From: Eremococcus coleocola DSM 15696
GTDB lineage: Bacteria; Bacillota; Bacilli; Lactobacillales; Aerococcaceae
DNA length: 64,000 bases
NCBI RefSeq assembly: GCF_000428865.1
Contig: NZ_AUAT01000014.1
Location: forward strand, 1-64,000
Direction of reading: 5' to 3'
Under the pieces are notes generated by a model that searched no databases, had not been told where the DNA came from, and saw only the letters and a list, made by a program, of their open reading frames with translations. The translations under genes and the position numbers were made by a program. Positions 36,131-45,691 of the stretch are shown here, in pieces. Positions within the stretch are counted from its first letter, which is position 1. Every line of letters begins with the position of its first letter.

Positions 36131-37776
36131 AATCAGGTTTAAAAGAACATCGCGCATACAACGTTTTAGTTTTTTTGGCACTTATTTTTTTAGTGCTACT
36201 TATTTTTATTGGCAGAGCCTTTCAATTAACGGTTTTAAAAACTTCAAATTCAGTGGACCTGAGTCAAATGAGTCCACTCATCGATAATGGAAGTAGTATT
36301 ACGCAAGCGAGACGGGGCAATATCTATGATCAGTCCGGTCAACCCATTGCGATTGATACTACTTCTTATTCAATTTATGCTCAAATAAAAGGGAATCAAG
36401 GTGAAATTGTTTCTGATCCCGATTATACAGCTAAAAAATTAGCAGAAATCTTAGGCGGTGACCGTGATAAAATATTGGCCCAGCTCTTACAAAGTGGTCC
36501 CCAACAAGTAGAATTTGGGGCCCTAGGTCGAAATTTAGATCAAAATAAAATTCAAAGTTTGCAAGCGGCTAAGTTACAGGGGATATATTTCAAAGCTCAA
36601 GCCGATCGTCAGTATGCCAATGATGAGTTTGCTTCTCATCTGATTGGTTTTTCGGATAAAAGTGATGACGGTCAGACCATGGTTGGTAAATTAGGTATAG
36701 AAGCTGCTTTGGATCAAGTTCTAAGCGGACACGATAAACAGGCTCAGGATCTTTATCTAACCTTGGATTCCCGACTACAAAACCAATTAGAAGTACTCAT
36801 GTCTCAAATTTATCAGACATATGAGCCAAAAGAATTAGGAGCCTATTTAGTTGAAATTCCTAGTGGGAAACTATTAAGTGCCAGTCAACGACCTAGTTTT
36901 AACTTGAATAATCGTCAGGGAATTGAGAATGAGTGGCGTAATCTGATGGTGGAAAATGCCTACGAGCCAGGCTCAACTATAAAAATTTTGGTATCTGCTC
37001 TAGCAAATGAGTTGGGTGTATACCAACCACAAGAGACTTACAAATCGGGGTCAATCGATGTCTATGATGTAACAATACATGACTATAATGTAGTGGGTTG
37101 GGGCGATATAACTTTTGATGAAGGTTTAGCACGGTCTTCCAATGTAGGTATGGTAGAATTAGTACAAAGAATTGGATTAGACCGTTGGGCTAAAGCTTTA
37201 ACTGATTTTGGCTTTGGTCGTCCTACTCAGTTTGGTCTGGCTAATGAAACGGAAGGCTCAATAAAATTTGATAATCCTGTATCTGAAACGATGTCTGCTT
37301 TTGGTCAAGGGATTCTTACCAGTCCAATTCAATTAATGCAAGCCTATTCGGCAATTGCTAATGGTGGTCATGCAGTTAAGATTCAATATTTAGATCATAG
37401 CTCGGGTGATTATCAGCCACAATTTGCTGCAAAAGATTTAGGTCAACTTTTTACCAGCAAAGCAGCCGAAAAAGTGCTAAGCTTAATGGTAGATACGGTT
37501 GAAAAAGACTATGGTACTGCGCAGGCCTATAAAATTGATGGGTTAAAAATCGCAGCTAAGACGGGGACAGCTCAGATAGCCAATCCTGAGGGTAACGGTT
37601 ATTTAACCGGGCCAACAGACTACTATTTTTCCGTTATTAGTTTTTTTCCAGCAGACCAACCAAAATACATGCTTTACCTGAATATGAAGCAACCACAAAA
37701 CCCAAATGGCAAGACTGGAGCACAAATATTAGCTGAACTGTTTAAGCCCTTTGTGCAATCAATATTAGTCTATTAA
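36127..37776 (+). CDS. ftsI: Division transpeptidase, class B penicillin-binding protein (PBP2x/FtsI type)
   Basis: 549 residues. An N-terminal membrane helix (about 12-32) is followed by the class B dimerisation domain (ARRGNIYDQSGQPIAID) and the transpeptidase domain with SxxK in EPGSTIKILVS, SxN in ARSSNVGM and KTG in IAAKTGTAQIA. It cross-links septal peptidoglycan. The protein ends about 70 residues after KTGTA, so the two PASTA domains of streptococcal PBP2x are missing. ATG overlaps ftsL by 4 bases. Confidence 0.93.
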   Translation: MKSGLKEHRAYNVLVFLALIFLVLLIFIGRAFQLTVLKTSNSVDLSQMSPLIDNGSSITQARRGNIYDQSGQPIAIDTTSYSIYAQIKGNQGEIVSDPDYTAKKLAEILGGDRDKILAQLLQSGPQQVEFGALGRNLDQNKIQSLQAAKLQGIYFKAQADRQYANDEFASHLIGFSDKSDDGQTMVGKLGIEAALDQVLSGHDKQAQDLYLTLDSRLQNQLEVLMSQIYQTYEPKELGAYLVEIPSGKLLSASQRPSFNLNNRQGIENEWRNLMVENAYEPGSTIKILVSALANELGVYQPQETYKSGSIDVYDVTIHDYNVVGWGDITFDEGLARSSNVGMVELVQRIGLDRWAKALTDFGFGRPTQFGLANETEGSIKFDNPVSETMSAFGQGILTSPIQLMQAYSAIANGGHAVKIQYLDHSSGDYQPQFAAKDLGQLFTSKAAEKVLSLMVDTVEKDYGTAQAYKIDGLKIAAKTGTAQIANPEGNGYLTGPTDYYFSVISFFPADQPKYMLYLNMKQPQNPNGKTGAQILAELFKPFVQSILVY

Positions 37777-37796
37777 AGATATAGAAAGTGATGAGA

Positions 37797-39284
37797 ATGA
37801 AACAAAAAGAATTAATTGAAGCCTTATATAACAAAAAATTATTTGATCAAATTGATTTAGACCAAACAGTGACCAAATTAGTGAATGATAGTCGCCAAGT
37901 TGAAGCTGGAGCATGTTTTATTGCCATTAAAGGTGAAAACTTTGACGGCCATCAAGCGATAGCAGAAGTGGTTGCTCAGGGAGCTAAATTAATAATCGTA
38001 GAACAGTTGCCTGCTAACTATCAAACTATTCCAGCTAACTTTGTCTTAGTTGATTCAAGTTTTAGAGCCCAAGCCATTTTGGCCAATAAATTCTATCAAG
38101 AACCGAGTCGTAAGCTTAAGGTCGTAGCAGTTACTGGCACAAATGGTAAAACGACCACTTCTTCTATGATCAGTGACTTACTGACTAGTTTGGACCATAA
38201 GACAGGAAAAATAGGCACCTTGCACTATAAGGTCGCGGATACTTATTATCCGGCAGTCAACACCACCCCCAATGCCTTACATTTACAAGCACTCTTTGCT
38301 GAAATGCTTGAGCGTGGATGTCAGGATGCAGTTATCGAGGCTTCTTCCCATGCCCTTTCCTTAGGCCGCCTTTGGTATACTGATGTTGATTGTGCTATTT
38401 TTACGAATCTTACGCGGGAACATTTAGATTTTCATAAGACAATGGATAATTATGCCTATGCTAAAAGTTTACTGTTTAGTCAATTAGGGCAAGCCTTCCA
38501 TCAAGGTCGGCCGCGGCTAGCCATCATTAATAAAGATGATCCTTATTGGGAAGTGATGGCTCAAGCGACAGCAGCTGATTTAGTTACCTATAGTTTGGTG
38601 GATGAAGAGGCGACAGCCTATGCTTCGCAGATTCAAAATAAGGAGACAGGCTTAGCCTTTAAGCTTCATTTTAATGATCAAGTATTTGAGCTTGAACTGC
38701 CAATGCGGGGTCATTATAATGTCTCTAATTATTTGGCTGCTTTCCTCTGTTTAGCTTGTTATTATGAGATTGATGTCGCAAATATTCTAAGAGCAACCAA
38801 AGATTTTAAAGGGGTCTCTGGCCGCATGGAAGTCTTAGCTTTGAATAAAGACTTTGATGTTGTCGTTGATTTTGCCCACACCTCTGACGCCCTAGAAAGG
38901 GTTATGCAAGAATTAGTGAGTCATAAACAAGGACGTTTATTGGCACTGATGGGCCACTCTGGGGGCAATCGGGATTCAGGTGCAAGACCTGGCATTGGTG
39001 ATGTACTATTTAATTATGCAGACTATATTGTATTTACAGCCGATAATCCTCGTTTCGAAGACGTAACCAAAATCTGCCATGAAATGATTGGGCAACATGA
39101 TGAGAAGCCATATACTATTGTCGAAGATCGTAAAGCGGCCGTCATTACTATGCTAGAAATGGCTCAAAGTGGGGATGTGCTTCTTTTTGCGGGTAAGGGG
39201 GGCGAAGGCTACCAAATTATTGGTGACCAAAAGATTCCTTACGATGATGCCGAAGAAATTATGGCATATTATCAAGAAAATTAA
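37797..39284 (+). CDS. murE: UDP-N-acetylmuramoyl-tripeptide synthase (MurE)
   Basis: 495 residues from ATG 37797; GTG 37788 and ATG 37791 are alternatives. Three Mur-ligase domains: substrate (VNDSRQVEAGACFIAIKG), ATP site VTGTNGKTTTSSM, the carbamylated-lysine region and C-terminal GGNRDSGARPGIG. It adds the third amino acid of the stem peptide. The binding motif reads DNPRFED; DNPR is the mark of enzymes using meso-diaminopimelate, unlike DNPA in lysine-adding enzymes. In streptococci murE is not in the dcw cluster; here it lies between ftsI and mraY. Confidence 0.9.
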   Translation: MKQKELIEALYNKKLFDQIDLDQTVTKLVNDSRQVEAGACFIAIKGENFDGHQAIAEVVAQGAKLIIVEQLPANYQTIPANFVLVDSSFRAQAILANKFYQEPSRKLKVVAVTGTNGKTTTSSMISDLLTSLDHKTGKIGTLHYKVADTYYPAVNTTPNALHLQALFAEMLERGCQDAVIEASSHALSLGRLWYTDVDCAIFTNLTREHLDFHKTMDNYAYAKSLLFSQLGQAFHQGRPRLAIINKDDPYWEVMAQATAADLVTYSLVDEEATAYASQIQNKETGLAFKLHFNDQVFELELPMRGHYNVSNYLAAFLCLACYYEIDVANILRATKDFKGVSGRMEVLALNKDFDVVVDFAHTSDALERVMQELVSHKQGRLLALMGHSGGNRDSGARPGIGDVLFNYADYIVFTADNPRFEDVTKICHEMIGQHDEKPYTIVEDRKAAVITMLEMAQSGDVLLFAGKGGEGYQIIGDQKIPYDDAEEIMAYYQEN

Positions 39285-39298
39285 TAGGGGAGACATTA

Positions 39299-40258
39299 AT
39301 GAACTTAAATATCCTATCATTTATTATCGCGTTTGCATTGACGGTCATTATCATGCCATTTTTTATTAGAGTATTCATTCGTAAAAAAATTGGACAAACA
39401 ACCCGAGAAGAAGGTCCCCTATGGCATGAGGTAAAAACAGGGACACCTACGATGGGCGGGACGGTTTTTGTCGCTGCCATTCTCATTACTATGCTAGCTT
39501 TAGCTTTATTCAGCCAGCATAGTAATGGCTACCTGTTTATGACACTTTTGACCTTTTTATTATTCGGTGGTATTGGTTTCGTTGATGATTTTATTTCAAT
39601 TTTCAAACATCAAAATGAAGGTTTAAAAGCTAAACAGAAATTTCTGCTTCAAATATTATTTTCAATTTTAGTCGTATTTGTAGGTCGACACTTGGGTGCC
39701 AATTTAAGCTTCTCCTTATTTTCTTGGCAGATTAATGTCTTGAGTCTATTAAGTTTATTTGCCTTCTTTTGGATAACGGGTTTTTCTAATGCAGTTAATT
39801 TAACGGATGGCTTGGATGGCTTAGCAACAGGGTTATCTATTATCGCTTATAGCACCTATGCTTATATTGCTTGGTCTGATAAGAATGAAACCATCTTATT
39901 GGTATGTCTTACAGTAGTGGGGGCACTCCTTGCCTTTTTAATTTTTAATCATAAGCCAGCCAAGATTTTTATGGGAGATGTGGGGTCCTTAGCCTTGGGA
40001 GCAGGTTTAGCTGTGATTTCCTTGGCCCTTAATCGACCTTTTTCACTCTTGCTGATTGGCTTGGTGTTTGTACTTGAAACTGCCTCTGTCATTATTCAAG
40101 TAGCTTCTTTCAAGCTTCGCGGAAAACGTGTTTTTAAGTTGTCACCCATCCATCATCATTTCGAAATGAGTGGTTGGTCAGAAACTAAGGTTGTCTTAGT
40201 CTTTTGGTTATGCGGCTTATTAGCAAGTTTACTATATTTAATTGTCTTGTATTTATGA
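39299..40258 (+). CDS. mraY: Phospho-N-acetylmuramoyl-pentapeptide-transferase (MraY)
   Basis: 319 residues, ten membrane helices. Family motifs are present: GTPTMGGTVF, FVDDFISI, NLTDGLDGLATG (catalytic Asp region), FMGDVGSLALGA and PIHHHFEMSGW. It transfers phospho-MurNAc-pentapeptide to undecaprenyl phosphate to make lipid I on the inner membrane face. It lies 14 bases after murE and is followed closely by murD. Confidence 0.96.
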   Translation: MNLNILSFIIAFALTVIIMPFFIRVFIRKKIGQTTREEGPLWHEVKTGTPTMGGTVFVAAILITMLALALFSQHSNGYLFMTLLTFLLFGGIGFVDDFISIFKHQNEGLKAKQKFLLQILFSILVVFVGRHLGANLSFSLFSWQINVLSLLSLFAFFWITGFSNAVNLTDGLDGLATGLSIIAYSTYAYIAWSDKNETILLVCLTVVGALLAFLIFNHKPAKIFMGDVGSLALGAGLAVISLALNRPFSLLLIGLVFVLETASVIIQVASFKLRGKRVFKLSPIHHHFEMSGWSETKVVLVFWLCGLLASLLYLIVLYL

Positions 40259-40273
40259 TTGAAAGGACTTAAG

Positions 40274-41647
40274 ATGAATCCAGAAACTGATTTGGAAAAT
40301 AAAAACATATTAATTCTTGGTTATGCTAAGAGTGGTCAGGCAGCAGCCAATTTTTTCTTAGCAAAAGGTGCCCAAGTAACTTTGTCAGATAATCAAGTCT
40401 TAGACCGTGATCAAACTTTAGAATCTTTATTGGAGCGTGGCTTAGTTCTGGTTGATGGTCAACAACCTGTCAGCTTACTTGAAGCTGGTTTCGATTTTAT
40501 TGTAAAAAATCCAGGTATCCCGTATTCAATTCCAATTTTACAAGAAGCAAAAGCACAAAGTATTCCTATTTATACTGATATTGAAATTGCTTCTTGGTTT
40601 AGTCAAGCACCGATGATTGCAATTACTGGGTCAAATGGAAAAACCACGACAACAGCTTTAATTAATGAAATATTGGGTGAGAAAGCAATTTTAGCTGGTA
40701 ATATTGGCATCCCGATTTTATCGGTTGTGGGTGAAACACAAGCTGACAAACGTTTGGTCATGGAAATTTCCTCCTTCCAACTTCAAGGGACCTCTTTCTT
40801 TAAACCAAAAATTGGGGTCATTACTAATATTTATCCAACCCATCTTGATTATCATGGTTCAATGGAAGCCTATATTGCAGCTAAATTAAAGATAGCAGCG
40901 AATTTAGACGAGCAAGATTTCCTTGTATATAATTATGACCAAGAAATTTTGCAAGAGGCTGCTAAATCAATTAAAGCAATTAAGCTTCCTTTTTCACGAA
41001 CTCAGGTAACCCCAGAATTGGTTGCCGAGGGGCTTTATCTCCAAGATGGCCAAGTCATCTATCATAATCAACCTATTTTATCCTTGGATTCGATCAAAAT
41101 TCCAGGTGACCATAATATTGAAAATGTTCTTGCTGCACTAGCAGTGGCTGTGATTGAAAAAGTTGATTTACCACAAGTCAAAGCAACTATTGAAGCATAT
41201 AAAGGAATGCCTCATCGGATTGAACATGTGGCTTCTTTTAAAGGACGCGAATTTTATAATGATTCCAAAGCAACGAATATGACCGCTACTATTACCGCGT
41301 TAGCAAGCTTTAATCAAGATCTGATTTATATAGGAGGCGGCCTCGACCGGGGAAATGAATTTGATGATTTAATTCCTCATTTGGGTCATATTAAACAAGC
41401 CTTCCTCTATGGTGAAACAAAAGAAAAAATGGCAAAAGCTTTCGAAAAAGTAGATATTCCATTTGTTCTAGCAGATAATTTAAGGGAAGCAAGTCACTTA
41501 GCTTATCAAGCCACCCAAGCAGGTCAAGTCTTATTATTTTCACCAGCTTGTGCCAGTTGGGATCAGTTTAAATCGTTTGAAATCCGTGGTGATCAATTTA
41601 AAGACTTGATTGCTCAATATATCCAAGATGAACCCTATATTTTATAG
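40274..41647 (+). CDS. murD: UDP-N-acetylmuramoylalanine-D-glutamate ligase (MurD)
   Basis: 457 residues from ATG 40274 behind GAAAGGAC; a longer TTG frame at 40259 overlaps that site. ATP loop AITGSNGKTTTTALI, GNIGIPILS, and YNDSKATNMTATITAL with GGGLDRGNEF. It adds D-glutamate to UDP-MurNAc-L-Ala, the residue later amidated by MurT/GatD. Between mraY and murG, the standard order. Confidence 0.95.
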   Translation: MNPETDLENKNILILGYAKSGQAAANFFLAKGAQVTLSDNQVLDRDQTLESLLERGLVLVDGQQPVSLLEAGFDFIVKNPGIPYSIPILQEAKAQSIPIYTDIEIASWFSQAPMIAITGSNGKTTTTALINEILGEKAILAGNIGIPILSVVGETQADKRLVMEISSFQLQGTSFFKPKIGVITNIYPTHLDYHGSMEAYIAAKLKIAANLDEQDFLVYNYDQEILQEAAKSIKAIKLPFSRTQVTPELVAEGLYLQDGQVIYHNQPILSLDSIKIPGDHNIENVLAALAVAVIEKVDLPQVKATIEAYKGMPHRIEHVASFKGREFYNDSKATNMTATITALASFNQDLIYIGGGLDRGNEFDDLIPHLGHIKQAFLYGETKEKMAKAFEKVDIPFVLADNLREASHLAYQATQAGQVLLFSPACASWDQFKSFEIRGDQFKDLIAQYIQDEPYIL

Positions 41648-41663
41648 AAAAGAGAGGATTATT

Positions 41664-42785
41664 GTGGGGAAAATTAACCGAATTGTACTTTCCGGGGGCG
41701 GCACTGGTGGACATATCTACCCAGCTTTATCAGTTTATAAACGGTTAAAAGCTGAAAATCCAGATTTACAGGCTCTCTATATTGGTACGGAGAAAGGCTT
41801 AGAAGCAACCCTTATTCCTAAGGAAGGCATCGAGTTTAAAGCCATTAAAATTCAAGGCTTAAAGCGGTCCTTATCGCTAGATAATGTCAAAACTGGCTAT
41901 GAACTGCTAATGAGTATGCGCCGAGCCCAAAAAATGATTGAAGCTTTTAAACCAGATGTTGTTTTAGGTACGGGAGGTTATGTTTGTGCGCCGGTCTTGT
42001 TAGCCGCTGCCTTTCTATCCTATCCTACAATGATTCATGAACAAAATTCAGTAGCAGGCATCACCAACAAATTATTAGCCCGTTTTGTTTCCAAAATTGG
42101 GATTTGTTTTGACGATGTACGCTCAGATTTTAAAAATTATGAAGATAAAATTGTTCTAACCGGTAACCCTCGGGGACAAGAAGTCGTTAATACTCCTAAT
42201 CTGCCAAATATTTTACAAAATCAATTTAATTTGGACAATAATTTACCGACGGTCTTAGTATTTGGGGGGAGTCGGGGCGCTCCAGCCATTAACCAGGCTG
42301 CGATAAATGAAATTTCTGCTTTTAATCATGAAAACTATCAAGTAATTATTGCGACTGGGTCAGAACACTACGACCAGTTGGTGGCCGAGATTAATCATAA
42401 AATGATTGAGGCTCCTTCTAATGTACGGGTGGTTCCTTATATTGAAAACATGCCTGAGGTTTTTAAAGCAATTGATCTGGTGGTTTGCCGGTCAGGTGCT
42501 ACCACTTTAACGGAATTGATGGCGCTAGGATTACCTAGCATCTTAATTCCTAGTCCTTATGTGACAAATAATCATCAAGAAATGAATGCCAAGGCCTTAG
42601 TTTCTAAGCAAGCAGCCTTAATGATTCTAGAAAAAAATTTGAACAAAGATGTGCTTAAAGTTTATATTGACGGATTAATGAAAGGTAAGAAAAACCTATC
42701 CTTAATGTCTAACCATGCTAAGGAATTAGGAATCATCGATGCAACGGACCGAATTGTCAGAGAACTAGAAGCTATCGCCGATTAA
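41664..42785 (+). CDS. murG: Lipid II synthase MurG
   Basis: 373 residues from GTG 41664, chosen because AGAGGATT precedes it; an ATG 54 bases earlier lies inside murD and has no site. The GT-B fold motifs GGGTGGHIYPALS, HEQNSVAGITNKLL, GGSRGAPAINQA and CRSGATTLTELMALG are all present. It adds GlcNAc from UDP-GlcNAc to lipid I, giving lipid II. Followed by divIB. Confidence 0.95.
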   Translation: MGKINRIVLSGGGTGGHIYPALSVYKRLKAENPDLQALYIGTEKGLEATLIPKEGIEFKAIKIQGLKRSLSLDNVKTGYELLMSMRRAQKMIEAFKPDVVLGTGGYVCAPVLLAAAFLSYPTMIHEQNSVAGITNKLLARFVSKIGICFDDVRSDFKNYEDKIVLTGNPRGQEVVNTPNLPNILQNQFNLDNNLPTVLVFGGSRGAPAINQAAINEISAFNHENYQVIIATGSEHYDQLVAEINHKMIEAPSNVRVVPYIENMPEVFKAIDLVVCRSGATTLTELMALGLPSILIPSPYVTNNHQEMNAKALVSKQAALMILEKNLNKDVLKVYIDGLMKGKKNLSLMSNHAKELGIIDATDRIVRELEAIAD

Positions 42786-42820
42786 ATTTAAAATCCTTAA
42801 GATAGAAAGGGGGGTTGGGT

Positions 42821-44053
42821 ATGCCTAAAATGTTCCCATTTGCCAAGACAAGCAATAAGACTAAGCTGAATAAGAAACCTGAATTAGAGCGCTGGCAATT
42901 AGAGCAACCAAACTCCCAACCACCTCGATCAGGAAATTACCGGATCCATGCTGAAAGTGGTGAAGTCAAGCAGGTAGATACAAAAAGGCAAGGAAATTAT
43001 CGTATTCATGAGGACTCTAGAGACGATTTTTATTCTATTAGATCAAGTCTAAATCAAAATAAAAACCGGGTTGATAGAGATAATTTATTCAAAGCCCAGC
43101 CTGTAAAGGAAAAATATAATCAAAAAGTTTACCAAGATAATCTCAGAATGATTAAAAGTCGGAGTCAAGGAAACTATCGCGTCGGTAGCCAAGGTTATAA
43201 TAATCATAACTATTCTACCCACCGCTCTGAATCGAATAAAATGGTGACTACCAAAAAATTTCAGCGTGATAGACGGAGAAAAATTAGACCTACTTTTAAA
43301 TGGGGAAAATTACCACAAGGTCGACCCAAACTCTTTGCGGTTTATTCTATTTTACTTATGATTATGTTTATTTGTGTCTTGCAATTATTACCTTTTAAAA
43401 GAGTAAATCAAGTCCGGGTAAGCGGCGTAGGTCAGGAAATTGCCCAACAAGTAAAAGCCTCTTCCCGGATAGAACCCTTTGATAGTCGTAAGTTAGTTTT
43501 AAGACAACGGAATGAGATTATTGAGCAAATTAAAAAAGAAAATCCGATTGTCGACCAAGTTCAGATAAAAACCGACCATTGGTCCTTTATAGAGTTAGCC
43601 GTCACTTCAAATGAATTTGTCGCTGAAATGCCTGATACAGTGCAAAATCAAAAAAATTATGTTCTAAGTAATGGGGATGTCGTAATTATTCCTATGACTG
43701 ATGAACGCAATGCAGTCAATTTACCTGTATTATATGATTTTGATAACCGGGATAAATTGAAACAAGTGGGCCAAGCGCTTAAAGAGATAGACCAGGACCT
43801 TTTAGGACAAATGCAGTCGATTTATTTGTCTACCAATTCGGCTAAACCAAATACAATCGAAATTAAGATGGTGGATGGAAATATTGTAAAAGCCTTAATA
43901 TATAACGTGTCACAAAAAATGCAATATTATCCTCAAATTTTGAACAAAATTGGTGATAAAAAGGGAATCGTGAACTTTGAAGTAGGAGCATATTTTACCC
44001 CAAACGATTCCCCTGATAATAGTGTTAAATTAGATACTAATATTGATAATTAA
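42821..44053 (+). CDS. divIB: Cell division protein DivIB/FtsQ
   Basis: 410 residues from ATG 42821 behind AAAGGGGGG. A long basic cytoplasmic region (~165 residues) precedes one membrane helix (about 172-190), then the extracellular POTRA domain (RVNQVRVSGVGQE) and beta domain, ending in an acidic tail. The cytoplasmic part carries three copies of a GNYRIH-type repeat (SGNYRIHAESG, QGNYRIHEDSR, QGNYRVGSQG). With FtsL and DivIC it regulates septal wall synthesis. Last gene before a gap and ftsA. Confidence 0.9.
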   Translation: MPKMFPFAKTSNKTKLNKKPELERWQLEQPNSQPPRSGNYRIHAESGEVKQVDTKRQGNYRIHEDSRDDFYSIRSSLNQNKNRVDRDNLFKAQPVKEKYNQKVYQDNLRMIKSRSQGNYRVGSQGYNNHNYSTHRSESNKMVTTKKFQRDRRRKIRPTFKWGKLPQGRPKLFAVYSILLMIMFICVLQLLPFKRVNQVRVSGVGQEIAQQVKASSRIEPFDSRKLVLRQRNEIIEQIKKENPIVDQVQIKTDHWSFIELAVTSNEFVAEMPDTVQNQKNYVLSNGDVVIIPMTDERNAVNLPVLYDFDNRDKLKQVGQALKEIDQDLLGQMQSIYLSTNSAKPNTIEIKMVDGNIVKALIYNVSQKMQYYPQILNKIGDKKGIVNFEVGAYFTPNDSPDNSVKLDTNIDN

Positions 44054-44189
44054 TTTTAAAGAAGCGAATGCGCACTTATCTTTTTCTTCAATTAGATTTT
44101 AAGGTATGCTATTATGAAAGGTGTATTATTAGAACTCATTCAATCTCTTAAAAAGTAGATAAACTGAGTGTAAAGGGGGATATATTTGA

Positions 44190-45662
44190 ATGAGAAATCA
44201 AGAAATATTTGTAAGTTTAGACATTGGAACCACTTCGATTAAAGTAGTTGTGGCTGAAGCCATTAATGGACGGGTAAATATTATCGGTGTGGGTAATGAA
44301 AAATCACGTGGTTTAAGCCGTGGTGTTATTGTTGATATTGATGAAACCGTTTATTCCATTCAACAAGCCATTGACCAAGCAGAACGGAAGTCGGGTGTTC
44401 GGATTAATGAAGTTGTTGTTGGTATCCCAAGCAATCAGTTAGCCATTGAAGAATGTCATGGTATGGTGGCTGTTGCCAGTGATAATCGTGAAATTACGGC
44501 GAGAGATGTTGATAATGTAATTTCTGCCGCCAAGGTAAGATCTGTGCCACCAGAACGTGAGATTGTCTCAATTATTCCTGAGGAATTTATTGTAGATGGA
44601 TTTAATGGGATAAGAGATCCACGGGGGATGATTGGTGTTCGTTTGGAATTATATGCACGGATTCTGACTGGACCTAAGACTATTGTTCATAATATTAAAC
44701 GTTGTGTTGAAAAAGCTGGTTTACGAATTAATGAACTAGTCCTTCAACCACAAGCTATTGCAGCAGTCGCTTTAAACCATGATGAACGCGAATTTGGCAC
44801 GGTCTTAATTGATATGGGCGGTGGTCAAACCTCAGCTTCAATTATTTATGATAATCAATTAAAGTATTCTTTTGTTGATCAAGAAGGTGGCGATTTTGTT
44901 ACCAAAGATATTTCAATTATTTTAAATACTTCACTTGATTCAGCGGAACGGATTAAACGTGAATTTGGTTTTGCTATAGCTAGTCAAACTTCTGAAGAGG
45001 AATTTTTCCCAGTTGAAACTGTAGGGAAAAAAGAGCCAGTTCGAGTGGATGAACATTATTTAGCAGAAATTATCGAAGCTAGGTTAGCCCAGATTTTCCA
45101 AACAATTTATGATGACTTGAGCCAAGTAGATGCTTTAGATTTACCAGGTGGTTTTGTCCTAACAGGTGGAGCGGTTTCCTTACCAGGAGTTATTGATCTA
45201 GCAAAACGTTATTTTGGTGGCCGGGTCCGGGCTTATATTCCTAAAGAAATGGGGATGCGTAATCCGATTTATACAACTTCCTTAGGAATGGTCGATTATG
45301 TGGCCGGTTTAGATGAAATTCATCAAATTGCTCAAGGAACATTCTATGAAGCCTTCCAAGAACCAGTGCGGTCCCAAACTATGCCGGAACGACCAAGTCA
45401 AGTAAATCCTAATCGGGGGCAAGAGAATACACCGCAACGGCCAAAGCTAGCTAGTCAAAAGCCAAGCCGTCCGAAAAGTAATTTCCAAGAGGATTATCCA
45501 GAGGTAGTTCGTAAACGTCAAAGCTATGTTGATGATTATAGTGCTTTTGAGGACGATTCAGACAGTTATTATGAAGCTTCTGAAAATGCACCTTATGAGG
45601 AACCTGAGGGTTCAGGCTTAATGTCTAAAGTTAGAAATTTCTTCAATTCATTTTATGAATAA
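44190..45662 (+). CDS. ftsA: Cell division actin FtsA
   Basis: 490 residues. Actin-fold motifs SLDIGTTSIKVVVAE, VLIDMGGGQTSASI and VLTGGAVSLPGV, with the FtsA-specific 1C domain in place of actin's 1B. A low-complexity linker rich in Pro and Gln leads to a C-terminal amphipathic helix (LMSKVRNFFNSFYE) that anchors it to the membrane. It tethers FtsZ. AAAGGGGG precedes ATG; an extended -10 (TGCTATTAT, 44107-44115) upstream suggests a promoter for ftsA-ftsZ. Confidence 0.95.
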   Translation: MRNQEIFVSLDIGTTSIKVVVAEAINGRVNIIGVGNEKSRGLSRGVIVDIDETVYSIQQAIDQAERKSGVRINEVVVGIPSNQLAIEECHGMVAVASDNREITARDVDNVISAAKVRSVPPEREIVSIIPEEFIVDGFNGIRDPRGMIGVRLELYARILTGPKTIVHNIKRCVEKAGLRINELVLQPQAIAAVALNHDEREFGTVLIDMGGGQTSASIIYDNQLKYSFVDQEGGDFVTKDISIILNTSLDSAERIKREFGFAIASQTSEEEFFPVETVGKKEPVRVDEHYLAEIIEARLAQIFQTIYDDLSQVDALDLPGGFVLTGGAVSLPGVIDLAKRYFGGRVRAYIPKEMGMRNPIYTTSLGMVDYVAGLDEIHQIAQGTFYEAFQEPVRSQTMPERPSQVNPNRGQENTPQRPKLASQKPSRPKSNFQEDYPEVVRKRQSYVDDYSAFEDDSDSYYEASENAPYEEPEGSGLMSKVRNFFNSFYE

Positions 45663-45691
45663 TCGCAATTAAGATTTTAGGGGGATAAATA

